A program made the position numbers and the translations under genes. From contig OZ220718.1 in the NCBI GenBank assembly GCA_965116765.1, positions 62,001 through 126,000 on the forward strand: a DNA stretch of 64,000 bases, in the 5' to 3' direction. The notes beneath the pieces are model-generated. The model ran no database searches. It was not told where the DNA came from and saw only the letters and a list, made by a program, of their open reading frames with translations. Shown one piece after another: positions 33,388 through 42,540 of this stretch (positions are counted from its first letter, which is position 1; every line of letters starts with the position of its first letter). Source of the stretch: JAJEEA01 sp965116765. Lineage in GTDB: Bacteria; Acidobacteriota; Vicinamibacteria; Vicinamibacterales; UBA8438.

Positions 33388-34434
33388 ATGGCCCCTCGGC
33401 GCGGCACCGTCCGCACCAATGCGGAGATCGACGCGCTGCTGCGCGAGCCCCTCGTGAGCTGGCCCGAGGTGTCTCCGGTCGTGGTGCGAGAGGTCGTCGA
33501 ATCGGCTCACGGGGTGGAGGCAGCGATCCTGACGGTCGCCGTGGATGTCGCGAGCCCGGGCCTGCGCGATCTCACGGAGCAGGTCATCGACGCGTTGTCG
33601 GAAGCGATTACCGGTACGTACCCCGCTTGGCTCCCGGAGGCGGAACGTCTCGCGGGGCCCGGTGGGGCGGGTTTGACGGCGCTGCGTGCGATGTGCGAGC
33701 GAGCCGCGGCCAGCAGCGACTTGTTCGGCCCGTTCCTCCTCGCGGCCGCGGAGGCGTCGCTGTGCGGACGGCCGCTCGCGGTGGCGGAGTTCGCGCGAGA
33801 GACGGCCGTGCGTCAGGCCCGGAAGCTGATCCTCCGCGCCTACGGGTACGAACGCCTCGTCGTGATGGTAGAGCTGACGGGTTCGTGGACCACCGCGCAG
33901 ATCGAGGTCGCGGAAGCGAACGCGCTCTGGCTGGCCGGGCCGGGGGAGCTCAGCGTCTGGCTCTTCGGGATCCCGACCGCCTCGATGACTCGAGTTCCCC
34001 GTTCTTCCCTCCATGACCTGATGCCGGCGTCGGCTCCGCCGACCGCGCCACGCCCTGCCTACCTCACGCCGCTGCGCGGCCGGCCCAACGCGTTCAGTCC
34101 GGCGGAGCAGCGCCTCGAGGCGCATCTCGCAAGGTCGCCGTGGGCAACGGGCCGCGCCTGGAACGAGACGTGGTCGTCAAGCGTCCTGGCCAACCCCATC
34201 CGGGTCGACATCATGTGGGAGCGGGAGCGGTGCGTCGTCGAACTGGATGGACCCGACCACCTGGACACGGGCAAGTACGCCGCGGACCGGGCGCGCGATC
34301 GCGCGTTGCAGCGCGCGGGCTTCCTGGTTCTGCGATACACGAACGACGAGGTGCTCGGCGACGTGGCCCGCGTCGTCGACGAGCTCGAACGATTCCTGAA
34401 GGACCGGCGGCAGTCGACAGTACGGGAGACGTGA
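33388..34434 (+). CDS. DUF559-type PD-(D/E)XK nuclease, first gene of a HerA cassette
   Basis: 348 residues. The C-terminal 100 residues carry a Vsr/DUF559-type endonuclease core: VDIMWERERCVVELDGPDHL, then KYAADRARDRALQRAGFLVL and RYTNDEVLGD. This gives the D-(E-x-D) metal site, the following His and the RD..L..xG pattern of that family. The N-terminal 240 residues (EVVESAHGVEAAILTVAVDV, RQARKLILRAYGYERLVVMV) are unrecognised and may bind a partner or DNA. ATG 33388 (GTG 33382 also possible). The next gene starts one base after the stop, so it is strictly co-transcribed with the winged-helix and double-ATPase genes. Confidence 0.7.
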   Translation: MAPRRGTVRTNAEIDALLREPLVSWPEVSPVVVREVVESAHGVEAAILTVAVDVASPGLRDLTEQVIDALSEAITGTYPAWLPEAERLAGPGGAGLTALRAMCERAAASSDLFGPFLLAAAEASLCGRPLAVAEFARETAVRQARKLILRAYGYERLVVMVELTGSWTTAQIEVAEANALWLAGPGELSVWLFGIPTASMTRVPRSSLHDLMPASAPPTAPRPAYLTPLRGRPNAFSPAEQRLEAHLARSPWATGRAWNETWSSSVLANPIRVDIMWERERCVVELDGPDHLDTGKYAADRARDRALQRAGFLVLRYTNDEVLGDVARVVDELERFLKDRRQSTVRET

Positions 34435-34435
34435 G

Positions 34436-35047
34436 ATGGCGTATGGAATTCCGGAGCGCGCCGCGATGATCGCGCTCATGGCCCTCAACAAGGAGACGCG
34501 GAACGCGGAACTCAAGCGGCGCTATGGAATCGACGTCAAGAAGCCCGTTCGGGTCAAGCTCAACCAGGACGGGCTTCTCCACAGCCGCCGGGGAGCCAAG
34601 GGCTACGTCCACGAGTTGACGGATGCCGGCTGGGCCTGGGCGGTGGCCGAACTCGACGCCGGAGTGCCGCCGAGGGCGCGCTCGACCGGCGGCGCGCTGT
34701 ACGCGCTTCTCAACGGCCTGAAGGTCGCGCTTGATGCGCGGGGGATGCTGCTCCAGGAGCTGTTCGCTTCCCCGGCTCCGAAACCTGCCGGCTCGCTCCG
34801 GGATCGGATTCGGCAGGCCTACCGCAGCCTCGCGCCCCGCCCGTGGGACTGGGTGGAGCTGCGTGACCTCCGCGCTCAGCTCGGCGATTGGTCCCGACGC
34901 GAGGTGGACCAGGAGCTCATCCGGATGTTCCGCAAGAAGGACGTCAATCTCACGCTGCACGAGGATCGCGGCCGGCTGACGCAGGCGGATCGGGACGCCG
35001 CCCTTCGCCTCGGCGTGGACGACATGCACCTGATCAGCATGGAGTGA
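34436..35047 (+). CDS. Winged-helix-like protein of the HerA cassette
   Basis: 203 residues. The N-terminus (ERAAMIALMALNKETRNAEL, KRRYGIDVKKPVRVKLNQDG, LLHSRRGAKGYVHELTDAGW) looks like a winged-helix unit: helix, recognition helix, then a beta-wing with basic residues. The C-terminus (WDWVELRDLRAQLGDWSRRE, VDQELIRMFRKKDVNLTLHE) may be a second similar unit. No named family. The role is likely DNA binding or subunit bridging between the nuclease encoded before it and the ATPase after it. It begins one base after the nuclease stop and ends five bases before the next start. Confidence 0.65.
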   Translation: MAYGIPERAAMIALMALNKETRNAELKRRYGIDVKKPVRVKLNQDGLLHSRRGAKGYVHELTDAGWAWAVAELDAGVPPRARSTGGALYALLNGLKVALDARGMLLQELFASPAPKPAGSLRDRIRQAYRSLAPRPWDWVELRDLRAQLGDWSRREVDQELIRMFRKKDVNLTLHEDRGRLTQADRDAALRLGVDDMHLISME

Positions 35048-35052
35048 AGGCT

Positions 35053-38000
35053 GTGGACGCAGAGCTGAAGGCACTCGGACAGGTCGCGTTCTCTACGGTT
35101 CACAAGGGCCGCGACATCTGGCGCGACGACATCATCCACGTCGACGGCATTCACACGTGGGCGTTCGACCGGGTTCTGGAGACGCTCGATCGCGTGCGCG
35201 ACGGTGACTCCGTCGGCAACCTCGTCATACAGGGGCGGCCGGGCATCGGCAAGTCGCACTTCCTGGGACGCGTCCGCCACGCGGTGATCGAGCGGGGCCA
35301 AGTCTTCGTTCTTTTTCACCCAGGTAGCGCGCGGCGGTTCTGGGACGGTCTGGCGATCGCCTACATGGACGCGTTTCATCGTGACCTGGCGGAAGGCGGG
35401 ACCCAGTTGAGCACTGTCTTCCGGGGCTTGGGGGAAGCGATTGGACTGCAGCGCGATGAGACTGATTGCCTGGTGGCGGGAACGCTCGACCTCACGCACT
35501 TGAGGGCCGTTCGCCGAAAACTGCAGGGGTTGCTCGGACGTCAGCACCGGGACCAGGTGGCTCTCGACGTGGCGCTCGCGCTCATCCTGGCCAACAGCGA
35601 GGACTTTACACAACAGGACATCGGTAACGCGCTGCTGCAAGGGCAGGAAGTCGATCTCGATGCGAGTCGCGCGCATTTCATCCGTGCAGCCCACATTCCG
35701 TGCCGGGATGTGGTCGGGGCGTTCGACCGGCTCACGGGTGCCGCGGGGCTTGCAGCCCTTGTGGCGGTCGATCAGCTCGACGGACTGGTGGCGCTCGGAC
35801 GGTCGCTGTCGGGCGGAGAGCAGCAATTGCTGCTGGATCAGATGGCGACGGGACTCATGGATCTCGCCGAGGACGTGCAGCACTCGCTGGTCGTCGTGTC
35901 GTGCTTGATCGACACTTGGACGCTGATCCGCGAGCGGTCGGTGGCGTCCGCGCACGACCGGTATCCGGCGGCTGTCTACCTTCGTCCAATCCCTTCGGCA
36001 AGGGTCGGGGTGGCGCTGATCGCCGCGTACCTCCGAGTGGCCTACACCCGCGCCGGGTTCACGCCTCCGTACGCGACCTGGCCGGTGCCGTCGACCGCGT
36101 TTGCCGACGCGGACCAGTTCACTCCGCGTGGCCTGATCAACCTGGTTCAGGCCCACTGCGCGCGCGGTGTGGAGCAGGGTTGCGTCACCGAACTCACCGA
36201 GCTGAAGCAGTTGCCGGACGAGTCCGGGCCGGGTGGCGATCATCCGCCACGTGAGGAGCCGCTTGACCCCGTCCTCGACCAACGGTTCAGGCGGTTGGTT
36301 CAGGAGGCGACCGTCGCCGACGCTCTCGACGAGAAGACGGTGGACCATGGCCTGCCGCCGCTACTGCGCGCCGGCCTGACCGCGTGGGCTGAGGAGAACG
36401 CCGCGGCGGGCGACTTCACGGTGGATCCGCCGCCGGGGCGAAAGCCCTCGCTGCATGCGCGGCTGCGGCGGATAGTCGACGCAGGCACGGACGATGAGGT
36501 GCATTCTTCGTTCCGGGCGGTCCTGAATGCCAACCCGATGGCGTCGCTGAACCGGCTGCGGGCCGCGGTGACGGCATCGGGGCTCGAGCTCTCCAGGGCT
36601 CGGCGGCGGCTCTTCGTCCTGCGCAACTCGGCGTGGTCCCAGGGCCCGAAGACACAGCAGGCGCTCGACGGGTTCCGGACGCACGGCGGCACCGTCGTGA
36701 CGCTGCCGGAGGTTGACCTCAAGGTGTTCCGGGCCTTGCAGCAGCTTCTGGAAGAGCAGCCGACGGGGCTTGCCACTTGGCTCAGGGAGCGTCGTCACGC
36801 GACCCAGACGGCGCTGCTCGCGCCCTTGAGTGCCGAGCGTGCGGCCTCGGCCGCGATGGCCGAGGCCGGCGAATCGCGCGAGGCTGCTTCACCCTCGGAG
36901 ACTGCCGAACTGGCGGGGGTCAGTGGGCCGGTCAGAGCTGCCACACCGTCCACGTCGGCTCAGCCGGCCGGGGCCGCCGCACCTCCCACGATTGCCGCAC
37001 TGCCCACGATTGCGGCACCGCCCTCGACTGTCGCACCGACCACTACGCCGTCCATGTCGGCTCAGCCGGCCGGGGCCGCCGCACCGCCCACGACTGCCGC
37101 ACCTCCCACGACTGCCGCACGGCCTGAGAACGCTGCAGGGTGGTCTGAGACCGCCGCGACGTCGGAGGCCGCCAAGGCGTCCCGGCCGGCCGCCGAGGAT
37201 TCCATTCTCATCGGCACCGCAGAAGGCACAGGTTGGCAAGTAACCGTGCCCCTCGAGGACCTGCGGCGCCATACGGTGATCTTCGCGGGTTCCGGCTCCG
37301 GCAAGACCGTGCTCATCCGCCGGCTCGTCGAGGAGTGCGCGCTGAAGGGCGTTTCGGCCGTCGTGCTCGATCCCAACAACGACCTCGCGCGACTCGGTCT
37401 GCCCTGGCCCGAGCCCCCCGGAGCGTGGCTCCCAGGCGACGCGGAGAAGGCGGTGACCTACCTTCGAGACACCGAGGTCGTCGTGTGGACGCCGCGCCTG
37501 ACGACGGGGCGCCCCCTCTCGTTCGAACCGCTGGTCGGTTTGCGCGACGTGGCGGACGACCCGGACGAGTTCGGGATCGCGCTCGACAACGCCGTCGCCT
37601 CGTTCGTCCCGCGCGCGGGCCTGCCCGCGTCCGGCGCAAAGCTCAGCCAGGGCCGGGCCGTATTGAAGGAGGCCCTGGCGGCCTTTGTGCAACGCGGCGG
37701 GGGGGACCTCAAGCGATTCCTCGGCTATTTGTCGGCGTTGCCGGCGGGCGTCAGTCGACTCGCCGGTGGTCCAAAGCTCGCGGCGACGATCGCCGAGACC
37801 CTGCTCGCCGAGACTGTGAACGATCCCATGCTGGGCGGGACCGGCGAGGCCGTCGATCCATCGGTCCTGCTCCAGCCGGAGGGGCGCCGACGCGCCCGCA
37901 TCTCCGTCATCAGTCTCGTCGGGCTGCCGAACGACGAGCAGCGACAGCACTTCGTCAATCAGCTGCAGATGGCGCTCTTCGCCTGGGTGAAGAAGCACCC

Positions 38001-38466
38001 GGCCGGTGACCGACCGCTGGGCGGCCTGTTCGTCATGGATGAAGCGCAGTCGTTCGCGCCCTCAACGGGCCGTACCGCGACCACGGACAGCACGCTCGCC
38101 CTGGCCTCGCAGGCCCGGAAGTACGGCCTCGGCCTGATCTTCGCCACTCAGGCGCCGAAGGGGCTCCACAACCGGATCGCGGGCAACGCGACGACGCAGT
38201 TCTTCGGCCTGCTCAATGCTCCCGTGCAGATCGCGGCGGCCAAGGAGATGGCCGCTCAGAAGGGCGGCGACGCGAGGGGTATCGCTCGCTTGCGGCCCGG
38301 GGAGTTCTTCACCGCGAGCGACGGGGTGACGTTTCAACGCGTGCGCAGCCCCATGTGCCTGAGCCACCATCCACGGAGCGCGATGATCCAGGAAGAGATA
38401 CTGGCCTTGGCGCGCGCCGGGCGTCCCCGCGCAACGCCCGACGCCGTGCCGACCGGCGCCGTGTAG
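35053..38466 (+). CDS. Double ATPase: N-terminal AAA/STAND-like domain plus C-terminal HerA/DUF87-like translocase
   Basis: 1,137 residues from GTG 35053, with GGAGTGAAGG just upstream. The first P-loop is GRPGIGKS (about residue 62) with Walker B LAALVAVDQLDGLV (about 235). A helical middle region follows (RLRRIVDAGTDDEVHSSFRA, RRRLFVLRNSAWSQGPKTQQ). A repetitive Pro/Ala/Thr linker spans about 615-710. The second P-loop is FAGSGSGKTVLIRRL (about 745), with LDPNNDLARLGLPWPEPPGA, Walker B GGLFVMDEAQSFAP (about 991) and the HerA-like motif IFATQAPKGLHNRIAGNATT. This second part resembles DUF87/HerA hexameric DNA translocases. Third gene of the operon with the nuclease and winged-helix proteins. 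Function inferred as DNA-translocating defence or repair. Confidence 0.75.
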   Translation: MDAELKALGQVAFSTVHKGRDIWRDDIIHVDGIHTWAFDRVLETLDRVRDGDSVGNLVIQGRPGIGKSHFLGRVRHAVIERGQVFVLFHPGSARRFWDGLAIAYMDAFHRDLAEGGTQLSTVFRGLGEAIGLQRDETDCLVAGTLDLTHLRAVRRKLQGLLGRQHRDQVALDVALALILANSEDFTQQDIGNALLQGQEVDLDASRAHFIRAAHIPCRDVVGAFDRLTGAAGLAALVAVDQLDGLVALGRSLSGGEQQLLLDQMATGLMDLAEDVQHSLVVVSCLIDTWTLIRERSVASAHDRYPAAVYLRPIPSARVGVALIAAYLRVAYTRAGFTPPYATWPVPSTAFADADQFTPRGLINLVQAHCARGVEQGCVTELTELKQLPDESGPGGDHPPREEPLDPVLDQRFRRLVQEATVADALDEKTVDHGLPPLLRAGLTAWAEENAAAGDFTVDPPPGRKPSLHARLRRIVDAGTDDEVHSSFRAVLNANPMASLNRLRAAVTASGLELSRARRRLFVLRNSAWSQGPKTQQALDGFRTHGGTVVTLPEVDLKVFRALQQLLEEQPTGLATWLRERRHATQTALLAPLSAERAASAAMAEAGESREAASPSETAELAGVSGPVRAATPSTSAQPAGAAAPPTIAALPTIAAPPSTVAPTTTPSMSAQPAGAAAPPTTAAPPTTAARPENAAGWSETAATSEAAKASRPAAEDSILIGTAEGTGWQVTVPLEDLRRHTVIFAGSGSGKTVLIRRLVEECALKGVSAVVLDPNNDLARLGLPWPEPPGAWLPGDAEKAVTYLRDTEVVVWTPRLTTGRPLSFEPLVGLRDVADDPDEFGIALDNAVASFVPRAGLPASGAKLSQGRAVLKEALAAFVQRGGGDLKRFLGYLSALPAGVSRLAGGPKLAATIAETLLAETVNDPMLGGTGEAVDPSVLLQPEGRRRARISVISLVGLPNDEQRQHFVNQLQMALFAWVKKHPAGDRPLGGLFVMDEAQSFAPSTGRTATTDSTLALASQARKYGLGLIFATQAPKGLHNRIAGNATTQFFGLLNAPVQIAAAKEMAAQKGGDARGIARLRPGEFFTASDGVTFQRVRSPMCLSHHPRSAMIQEEILALARAGRPRATPDAVPTGAV
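36955..37130 (+). repeat. Repetitive linker coding DNA in the double ATPase
   Basis: The unit CCGCACCTCCCACGATTGC and variants, plus two copies of a longer block coding for SAQPAGAAAPPT, make a (A/P/T)-rich linker between the two ATPase domains. Confidence 0.75.
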
Positions 38467-38488
38467 CCTCCGACTTGGAACTCGGGCG

Positions 38489-40066
38489 TCAACTGCTTCT
38501 TCGCGCTGACGCCATGCCGGGGCAGGTGGCGGTCTCGAACGCGACCACGTCTCGGGACTCCGCGCTGATCTCGACGCCGATCAGGTGGACCGCGCGGCCC
38601 GGGGCGCGGTGCTTGTCGCCGTAGCGGCGGGCCTGCAACTGCGCCAGGGCGGCGCCGCGCTCCGCGCGCTCGGCCACCTTGAACTCGAACACGTAGACGT
38701 CCGTCCCGAGCCGCACCGCCAGGTCCAGCCGGCCGCGGCTCGTGGCCTCCTCCACGGTGACGCCGTCGAGCGCGGCCTGGAACCAGGCGTAGAACACGCT
38801 GGTCCAGTAGCCCTCGTAGCGGGCGATCTCGTTCCGGCGATGCCAGTCGTGCGGGATGCCCGCCAGCAGCCGGCGGAACAGCGCCTCGACGCCCGGCCAG
38901 TCCGCCGCCGCCAGCAGCCGGCGCAGCGCGCCGGCGTCCTCGGTGGTTCGCCAGCTCGGGGCCAACGCGTCGAGCAGGCTCTCGTTCAGGCCCCGCCGCA
39001 CCTCCCGGTTCGGATAGCCGAGGCGGTACAGCCGCCGGCCGTCGCGCCGCTCCGAGTCGACAATCGTCAGGTAGCCGGTCTGGAACAGCAGCGCCTCGGG
39101 CGCCATCGCCTCCACGTCGAAGGCCGACAGCAGGGCCCCGCTGGCGTGGATCTTCTCGAGATCCGGGGCCGCGAAGCCGCGGCGGATCAGCGTGTCGACC
39201 AGGAACCGGGGCGTCGCGGTCTCGAACCAGTGCGCCTCGAACTCGCGGCTGCGGAACAGCTTGAGCAGGCCGAAGGGGTTGTAGACCCGCTCGGTCCCCA
39301 GCCAACTGTAGCCGTTGTACCAGGCGCGGATCTCGTCCCGGTCGAGGCCCGGCAGCTCCGGGGCGAAGACCGTGTCGAGGTCCGCTTCGGTGTAGCCGCA
39401 GATGGCCGAGTAGGCCGGGTCCACGGTGAGGTCGATGAGGTTGTTGAGATCGGAGAACAGGCTGACCCTGGAGAACCTGCTCACCCCGGTGATGAAGGTG
39501 AGCTCCACGAAGGCGTCGCAGTCCTTGATCGTGCCGTACAGCCCCCGCAGGTCGTCGCGGTTGGCTTTGGCCTGCTCCGGCTCGTCCAGCGCATCCAGGA
39601 TAGGCTTGTCGTACTCGTCTACCAGCACGACGACTCGCCGGCCCGCCCGTTCGCTCAAGGCCTCGAGCAGGCGCCGGAAGCGTACCGGCGCGCCGCCGCC
39701 GTCCGCGGCGACACCGGCCCGTCGCGCAATGTCCTCGATTTGTGCTGTTGCGCTGTCCCCAAGGGCGCCGGGTCGCTTGAAGTTGCCGCTGCCGAAGCTG
39801 AGCCGAGCCACCGGGTGGCGCCGCGACCAGTCCCAGCCGTCGTGGACGGCCAGCCCGCGGAACAGCGGTTCGGCGCCCTCGTACAGTTCCTTGAGGGTGT
39901 CCACGAACAGGCTCTTGCCGAAACGGCGCGGGCGCGACAGGAAGTAGTGAGTGCCGTCGTCGTTTGCGAGTCGACAAGCATGGGCGGTCTTGTCCACGTA
40001 GTAGTAGCCTTCCTCCCGGATGCGGCGGAACGTCTGTATGCCGATGGGGAGTCTGCGCTTCTCCAT
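38489..40066 (-). CDS. DUF1703-type AAA-ATPase with C-terminal PD-(D/E)XK domain
   Basis: 525 residues of the AAA-ATPase-like/PDDEXK_9 family. The start (RLPIGIQTFRRIREEGYYYV, DKT) and the modified Walker A RPRRFGKS (residues 45-52) are diagnostic. Walker B is VVVLVDEYDKPILDAL. Other conserved blocks are ELTFITGVSRFSRVSLFSDL, RAWYNGYSWLGTERVYNPFG and FETATPRFLVDTLIRRGF. The C-terminal nuclease-like core is DVYVFEFKVAERAE followed by YGDKH. These genes are common, often multicopy, in Bacteroidetes and environmental phyla; function unknown, possibly TA- or element-related. ATG 40066. It converges with the HerA cassette, with 22 bp between their ends. It appears intact. Confidence 0.8.
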   Translation of the reverse strand: MEKRRLPIGIQTFRRIREEGYYYVDKTAHACRLANDDGTHYFLSRPRRFGKSLFVDTLKELYEGAEPLFRGLAVHDGWDWSRRHPVARLSFGSGNFKRPGALGDSATAQIEDIARRAGVAADGGGAPVRFRRLLEALSERAGRRVVVLVDEYDKPILDALDEPEQAKANRDDLRGLYGTIKDCDAFVELTFITGVSRFSRVSLFSDLNNLIDLTVDPAYSAICGYTEADLDTVFAPELPGLDRDEIRAWYNGYSWLGTERVYNPFGLLKLFRSREFEAHWFETATPRFLVDTLIRRGFAAPDLEKIHASGALLSAFDVEAMAPEALLFQTGYLTIVDSERRDGRRLYRLGYPNREVRRGLNESLLDALAPSWRTTEDAGALRRLLAAADWPGVEALFRRLLAGIPHDWHRRNEIARYEGYWTSVFYAWFQAALDGVTVEEATSRGRLDLAVRLGTDVYVFEFKVAERAERGAALAQLQARRYGDKHRAPGRAVHLIGVEISAESRDVVAFETATCPGMASARRSS

Positions 40067-40089
40067 GAGGGCCTCGTGGTGGACCGGCG

Positions 40090-42213
40090 TCAGCCGCCGG
40101 TCGCCGCCGCCGGCTCGTCCCCCTCCGCTGCCGCCCGCTCCGCCCCGGCCGGTGCATCGCCCGCGGGCAACCGGAAGGCGATCAGCCCCGGCACCTCGCC
40201 GCCGACGGTCAGCGCGATGTGCTGCACGCCGTCGAGCAGGTAGGTCATCGGCGCGCCGAGGGCCCCGGCGGGCAGGTCGATCGACGCGATCTCCGCCCCC
40301 GTCGCCTTGTCGTAGGCCACCAGCCGCGGCCCGCCGTCGCTGCCGCCCGCGGTGAGCGCGTAGATCAGCAGGGTCTTCGTCAGCAGGGGGCCGCTGCGGC
40401 TGGCGTCGCCGCCGACGGGCGGCAGGTCGAGGTCGCGCAGCATGGGGTGGTTGCGGATGCGGTCGCCGTCGCCGGTGGGGACCATCCACGCGTGCTCGCC
40501 GGTGTTCATGTCGATGGCGGTCATGCGGGTGTAGGGCGGCTTCCACAGCGGCAGCCCCCGCGGCATCACCGGGCCGGCCGAGACCGAGCGGCGGATGTAG
40601 CGCAGCGTCGACTGCTCGTGCGGCTCCGGCTCGGTGAGCTGGATGGTCGAGTGGCCGTTCGTCGACGGCACGTAGAGGTAGCCGGTCTCGGGGTCGACGG
40701 CCGCGCCCGACCAGCTCGCGCCGCCCCCCACGGGCGGCCGCATGATGGTGCCGCGCAGGGTCTGCGGCGTGTAGAGGGGGCCGAGCCGGAAGCCCTCGAC
40801 GGCGTCGACGGCCATCTGCCGGATCTCGGGCGTGAAGTCGACGAGGTCGTCGATCGACGTGCCCTGGTACTCGAACGCGGCGGGCCGGGTGGGGAAGGGC
40901 TGGGTGGGCGACATCACCTCGCCCTCGAGGTCGGTGTCGGTCGCCACCGGCAGCTCCTCGATGGGCCACACCGGCTCGCCGGTCACGCGGTCGAAGACGT
41001 AGACGAAGCCCTGCTTGCTGACCTGGGCCACCGCCTTGATCTCGCGCCCGTCGACGGTGATGTCGAGCAGGTTGGGGGCGGCGGGCAGGTCGTAGTCCCA
41101 CAGCCCGTGGTGGATGGTCTGGAAGTGCCACTGCCGCTGGCCGGTCTCGACGTCGACGGCGACGATGCTCTCGGCGAACAGGTTGTCGCCGGGCCGGTGG
41201 CCGCCGTAGTAGTCGTTCGTGGGTGTGCCGACGGGCAGGTAGACCCAGCCGAGCTCCTCGTCGCCGCTCATCATCGACCAGATGTTGGTGTTGCCGCTGT
41301 AGCGCCACGACTCGTTCAGCCAGGTGTCCGACCCGAACTCGTCGGCGCTCTGGGGCACGGTGTGGAAGTCCCACCGGTGCCGCCCGGTGCGGATGTCGTA
41401 GGCGCGGGCGAAGCCGGGGGTGGCCTCGCGCGTGATGGTGCGGTCGTTGATGGTCGAGCCGACGACGATGGTGTCGTTGATGATCATCGGCGGCGACTGC
41501 GACGAGAGGGGCAGCAGGTTCAGGACGTCGCGCTCGCCCCGGGTCGCGCGGGGCACGCCGTCGGTGAGGTCGACGCGTCCGTTGTCGCCGAAGTCGGGGT
41601 CGGGCAGCCCGGTCTTCGCGTCGACGGCGACGAGGAAGCCGTCGCCGGTGGCCCACACGATGCGGGCGTCGCCCTCGTTCTCCCAGTACGCCACGCCGCG
41701 GTGCCGCCACTGCGCGATGGCCGGCATGCCCGACTCGTAGGCGCGGGGGTCGTGCACCCACAGGGTCTCGCCGGTCCGCGCGTCGATGGCCGCGGCGCGG
41801 TAGAGCGGCGTGCTCAGGTAGAGGACCCCGTCGACCATGAGGGGCGTCGCCACCAGCGAGCGGATGGTCGGCCGGGCGCGCGTCTGGCGCACCCCGTCCC
41901 ATGCCGTCCACAGGTCGGGCTCGTCCCCCTGCAGGATGTCGAAGAGGGTGTCGGCCGCGACCAGCGAGTCGCCGCCGGGGGTCGAGCGGACGAGGTGCGC
42001 GTCGACCGACGTCCAGTGCCAGCGCACCTCGAGGTCGGCGAAGTTCGCGGCCGTGATCTGGTCGAGCGGCGAGTACTTCGTGCTGCCGCTGTCGCCCGCG
42101 TAGCTGCGCCACTCGCCGCCGGCCGGCGCGCCGTACTGCGCCTCGGCCGGGACCCCGGCCAGACACGCCGCCGCTATGAGCGCCCGCATCGTCAGTGCAC
42201 CGATCCATCGCAT
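40090..42213 (-). CDS. PQQ-dependent dehydrogenase, glucose-dehydrogenase-like, soluble periplasmic
   Basis: 707 residues: a signal peptide (MRALIAAACLAGVPAEAQ) and a PQQ propeller of the membrane glucose/quinate dehydrogenase type but without membrane helices. Markers are EWRSYAGDSGSTKYSPLDQI at the start, YDIRTGRHRWDFHTVPQSAD, NTNIWSMMSGDEELGWVYLP, and HHGLWDYDLPAAPNLLDITV with the propeller-closing KQGFVYVFDRVTGEPVWPIE. It should oxidise a sugar or alcohol and pass electrons to a cytochrome. ATG 42213 is followed by the signal peptide. A paralogue lies at 48017-49951 and shares the start MRWIGA. It diverges from the antitoxin gene at 42287. Confidence 0.85.
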   Translation of the reverse strand: MRWIGALTMRALIAAACLAGVPAEAQYGAPAGGEWRSYAGDSGSTKYSPLDQITAANFADLEVRWHWTSVDAHLVRSTPGGDSLVAADTLFDILQGDEPDLWTAWDGVRQTRARPTIRSLVATPLMVDGVLYLSTPLYRAAAIDARTGETLWVHDPRAYESGMPAIAQWRHRGVAYWENEGDARIVWATGDGFLVAVDAKTGLPDPDFGDNGRVDLTDGVPRATRGERDVLNLLPLSSQSPPMIINDTIVVGSTINDRTITREATPGFARAYDIRTGRHRWDFHTVPQSADEFGSDTWLNESWRYSGNTNIWSMMSGDEELGWVYLPVGTPTNDYYGGHRPGDNLFAESIVAVDVETGQRQWHFQTIHHGLWDYDLPAAPNLLDITVDGREIKAVAQVSKQGFVYVFDRVTGEPVWPIEELPVATDTDLEGEVMSPTQPFPTRPAAFEYQGTSIDDLVDFTPEIRQMAVDAVEGFRLGPLYTPQTLRGTIMRPPVGGGASWSGAAVDPETGYLYVPSTNGHSTIQLTEPEPHEQSTLRYIRRSVSAGPVMPRGLPLWKPPYTRMTAIDMNTGEHAWMVPTGDGDRIRNHPMLRDLDLPPVGGDASRSGPLLTKTLLIYALTAGGSDGGPRLVAYDKATGAEIASIDLPAGALGAPMTYLLDGVQHIALTVGGEVPGLIAFRLPAGDAPAGAERAAAEGDEPAAATGG

Positions 42214-42247
42214 CGTCGACACCTCGGGATTTCTGTTCGGTCGCCTC

Positions 42248-42263
42248 GTACCATATTCTGTAC
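42248..42263. promoter_or_regulatory. Paired GTAC operator-like site
   Basis: GTAC at 42248-42251 and 42260-42263, 12 bp apart, within GTACCATATTCTGTAC, 24 bp before the Phd/YefM start. YefM-family antitoxins bind TGTACA-centred palindromes, so this is a likely autoregulatory operator. It may also affect the divergent dehydrogenase. Confidence 0.45.
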
Positions 42264-42286
42264 CGACGGTCGGCGGAGGCGAAGCC

Positions 42287-42520
42287 ATGGTTACCATCAC
42301 GTACTCGGATGCTCGGGCAAACCTCGCGAAGACGATGGACCGCGTCTGCGACGATCGCGCCCCGGTCGTCATCACGCGCAGGAACGGCGGGGCCGTCGTC
42401 ATGCTGTCATTGCACGATTACGAGGGCCTCGCGGAAACCGCCTACCTGCTGAGGAGTCCTGCGAACGCGCGGCGTCTGCTGGAGTCGATCGAAGAGCTGA
42501 GGGCCGGTCACCACGACTGA
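42287..42520 (+). CDS. Phd/YefM-family antitoxin, orphan
   Basis: 77 residues: MVTITYSDARANLAKTMDRV, then CDDRAPVVITRRNGGAVVML and SLHDYEGLAETAYLLRSPAN. This is the classical YefM N-terminal DNA-binding fold and C-terminal toxin-binding tail. The YoeB toxin that normally overlaps the 3' end is absent; the next gene, 67 bp on, is a secreted protein. ATG 42287 follows a GTAC-type operator. Either an orphan antitoxin protecting against toxins elsewhere or a repurposed regulator. Clear family, full length. Confidence 0.8.
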   Translation: MVTITYSDARANLAKTMDRVCDDRAPVVITRRNGGAVVMLSLHDYEGLAETAYLLRSPANARRLLESIEELRAGHHD

Positions 42521-42540
42521 CGTGGTCACCGAACGCGGTC

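Noticed and set aside
38489..42208. 1,239-codon minus-strand frame joining a dehydrogenase-like region to the DUF1703 ATPase
   Set aside because: The upstream part is the dehydrogenase read in the wrong frame; the true ATPase starts at 40066.
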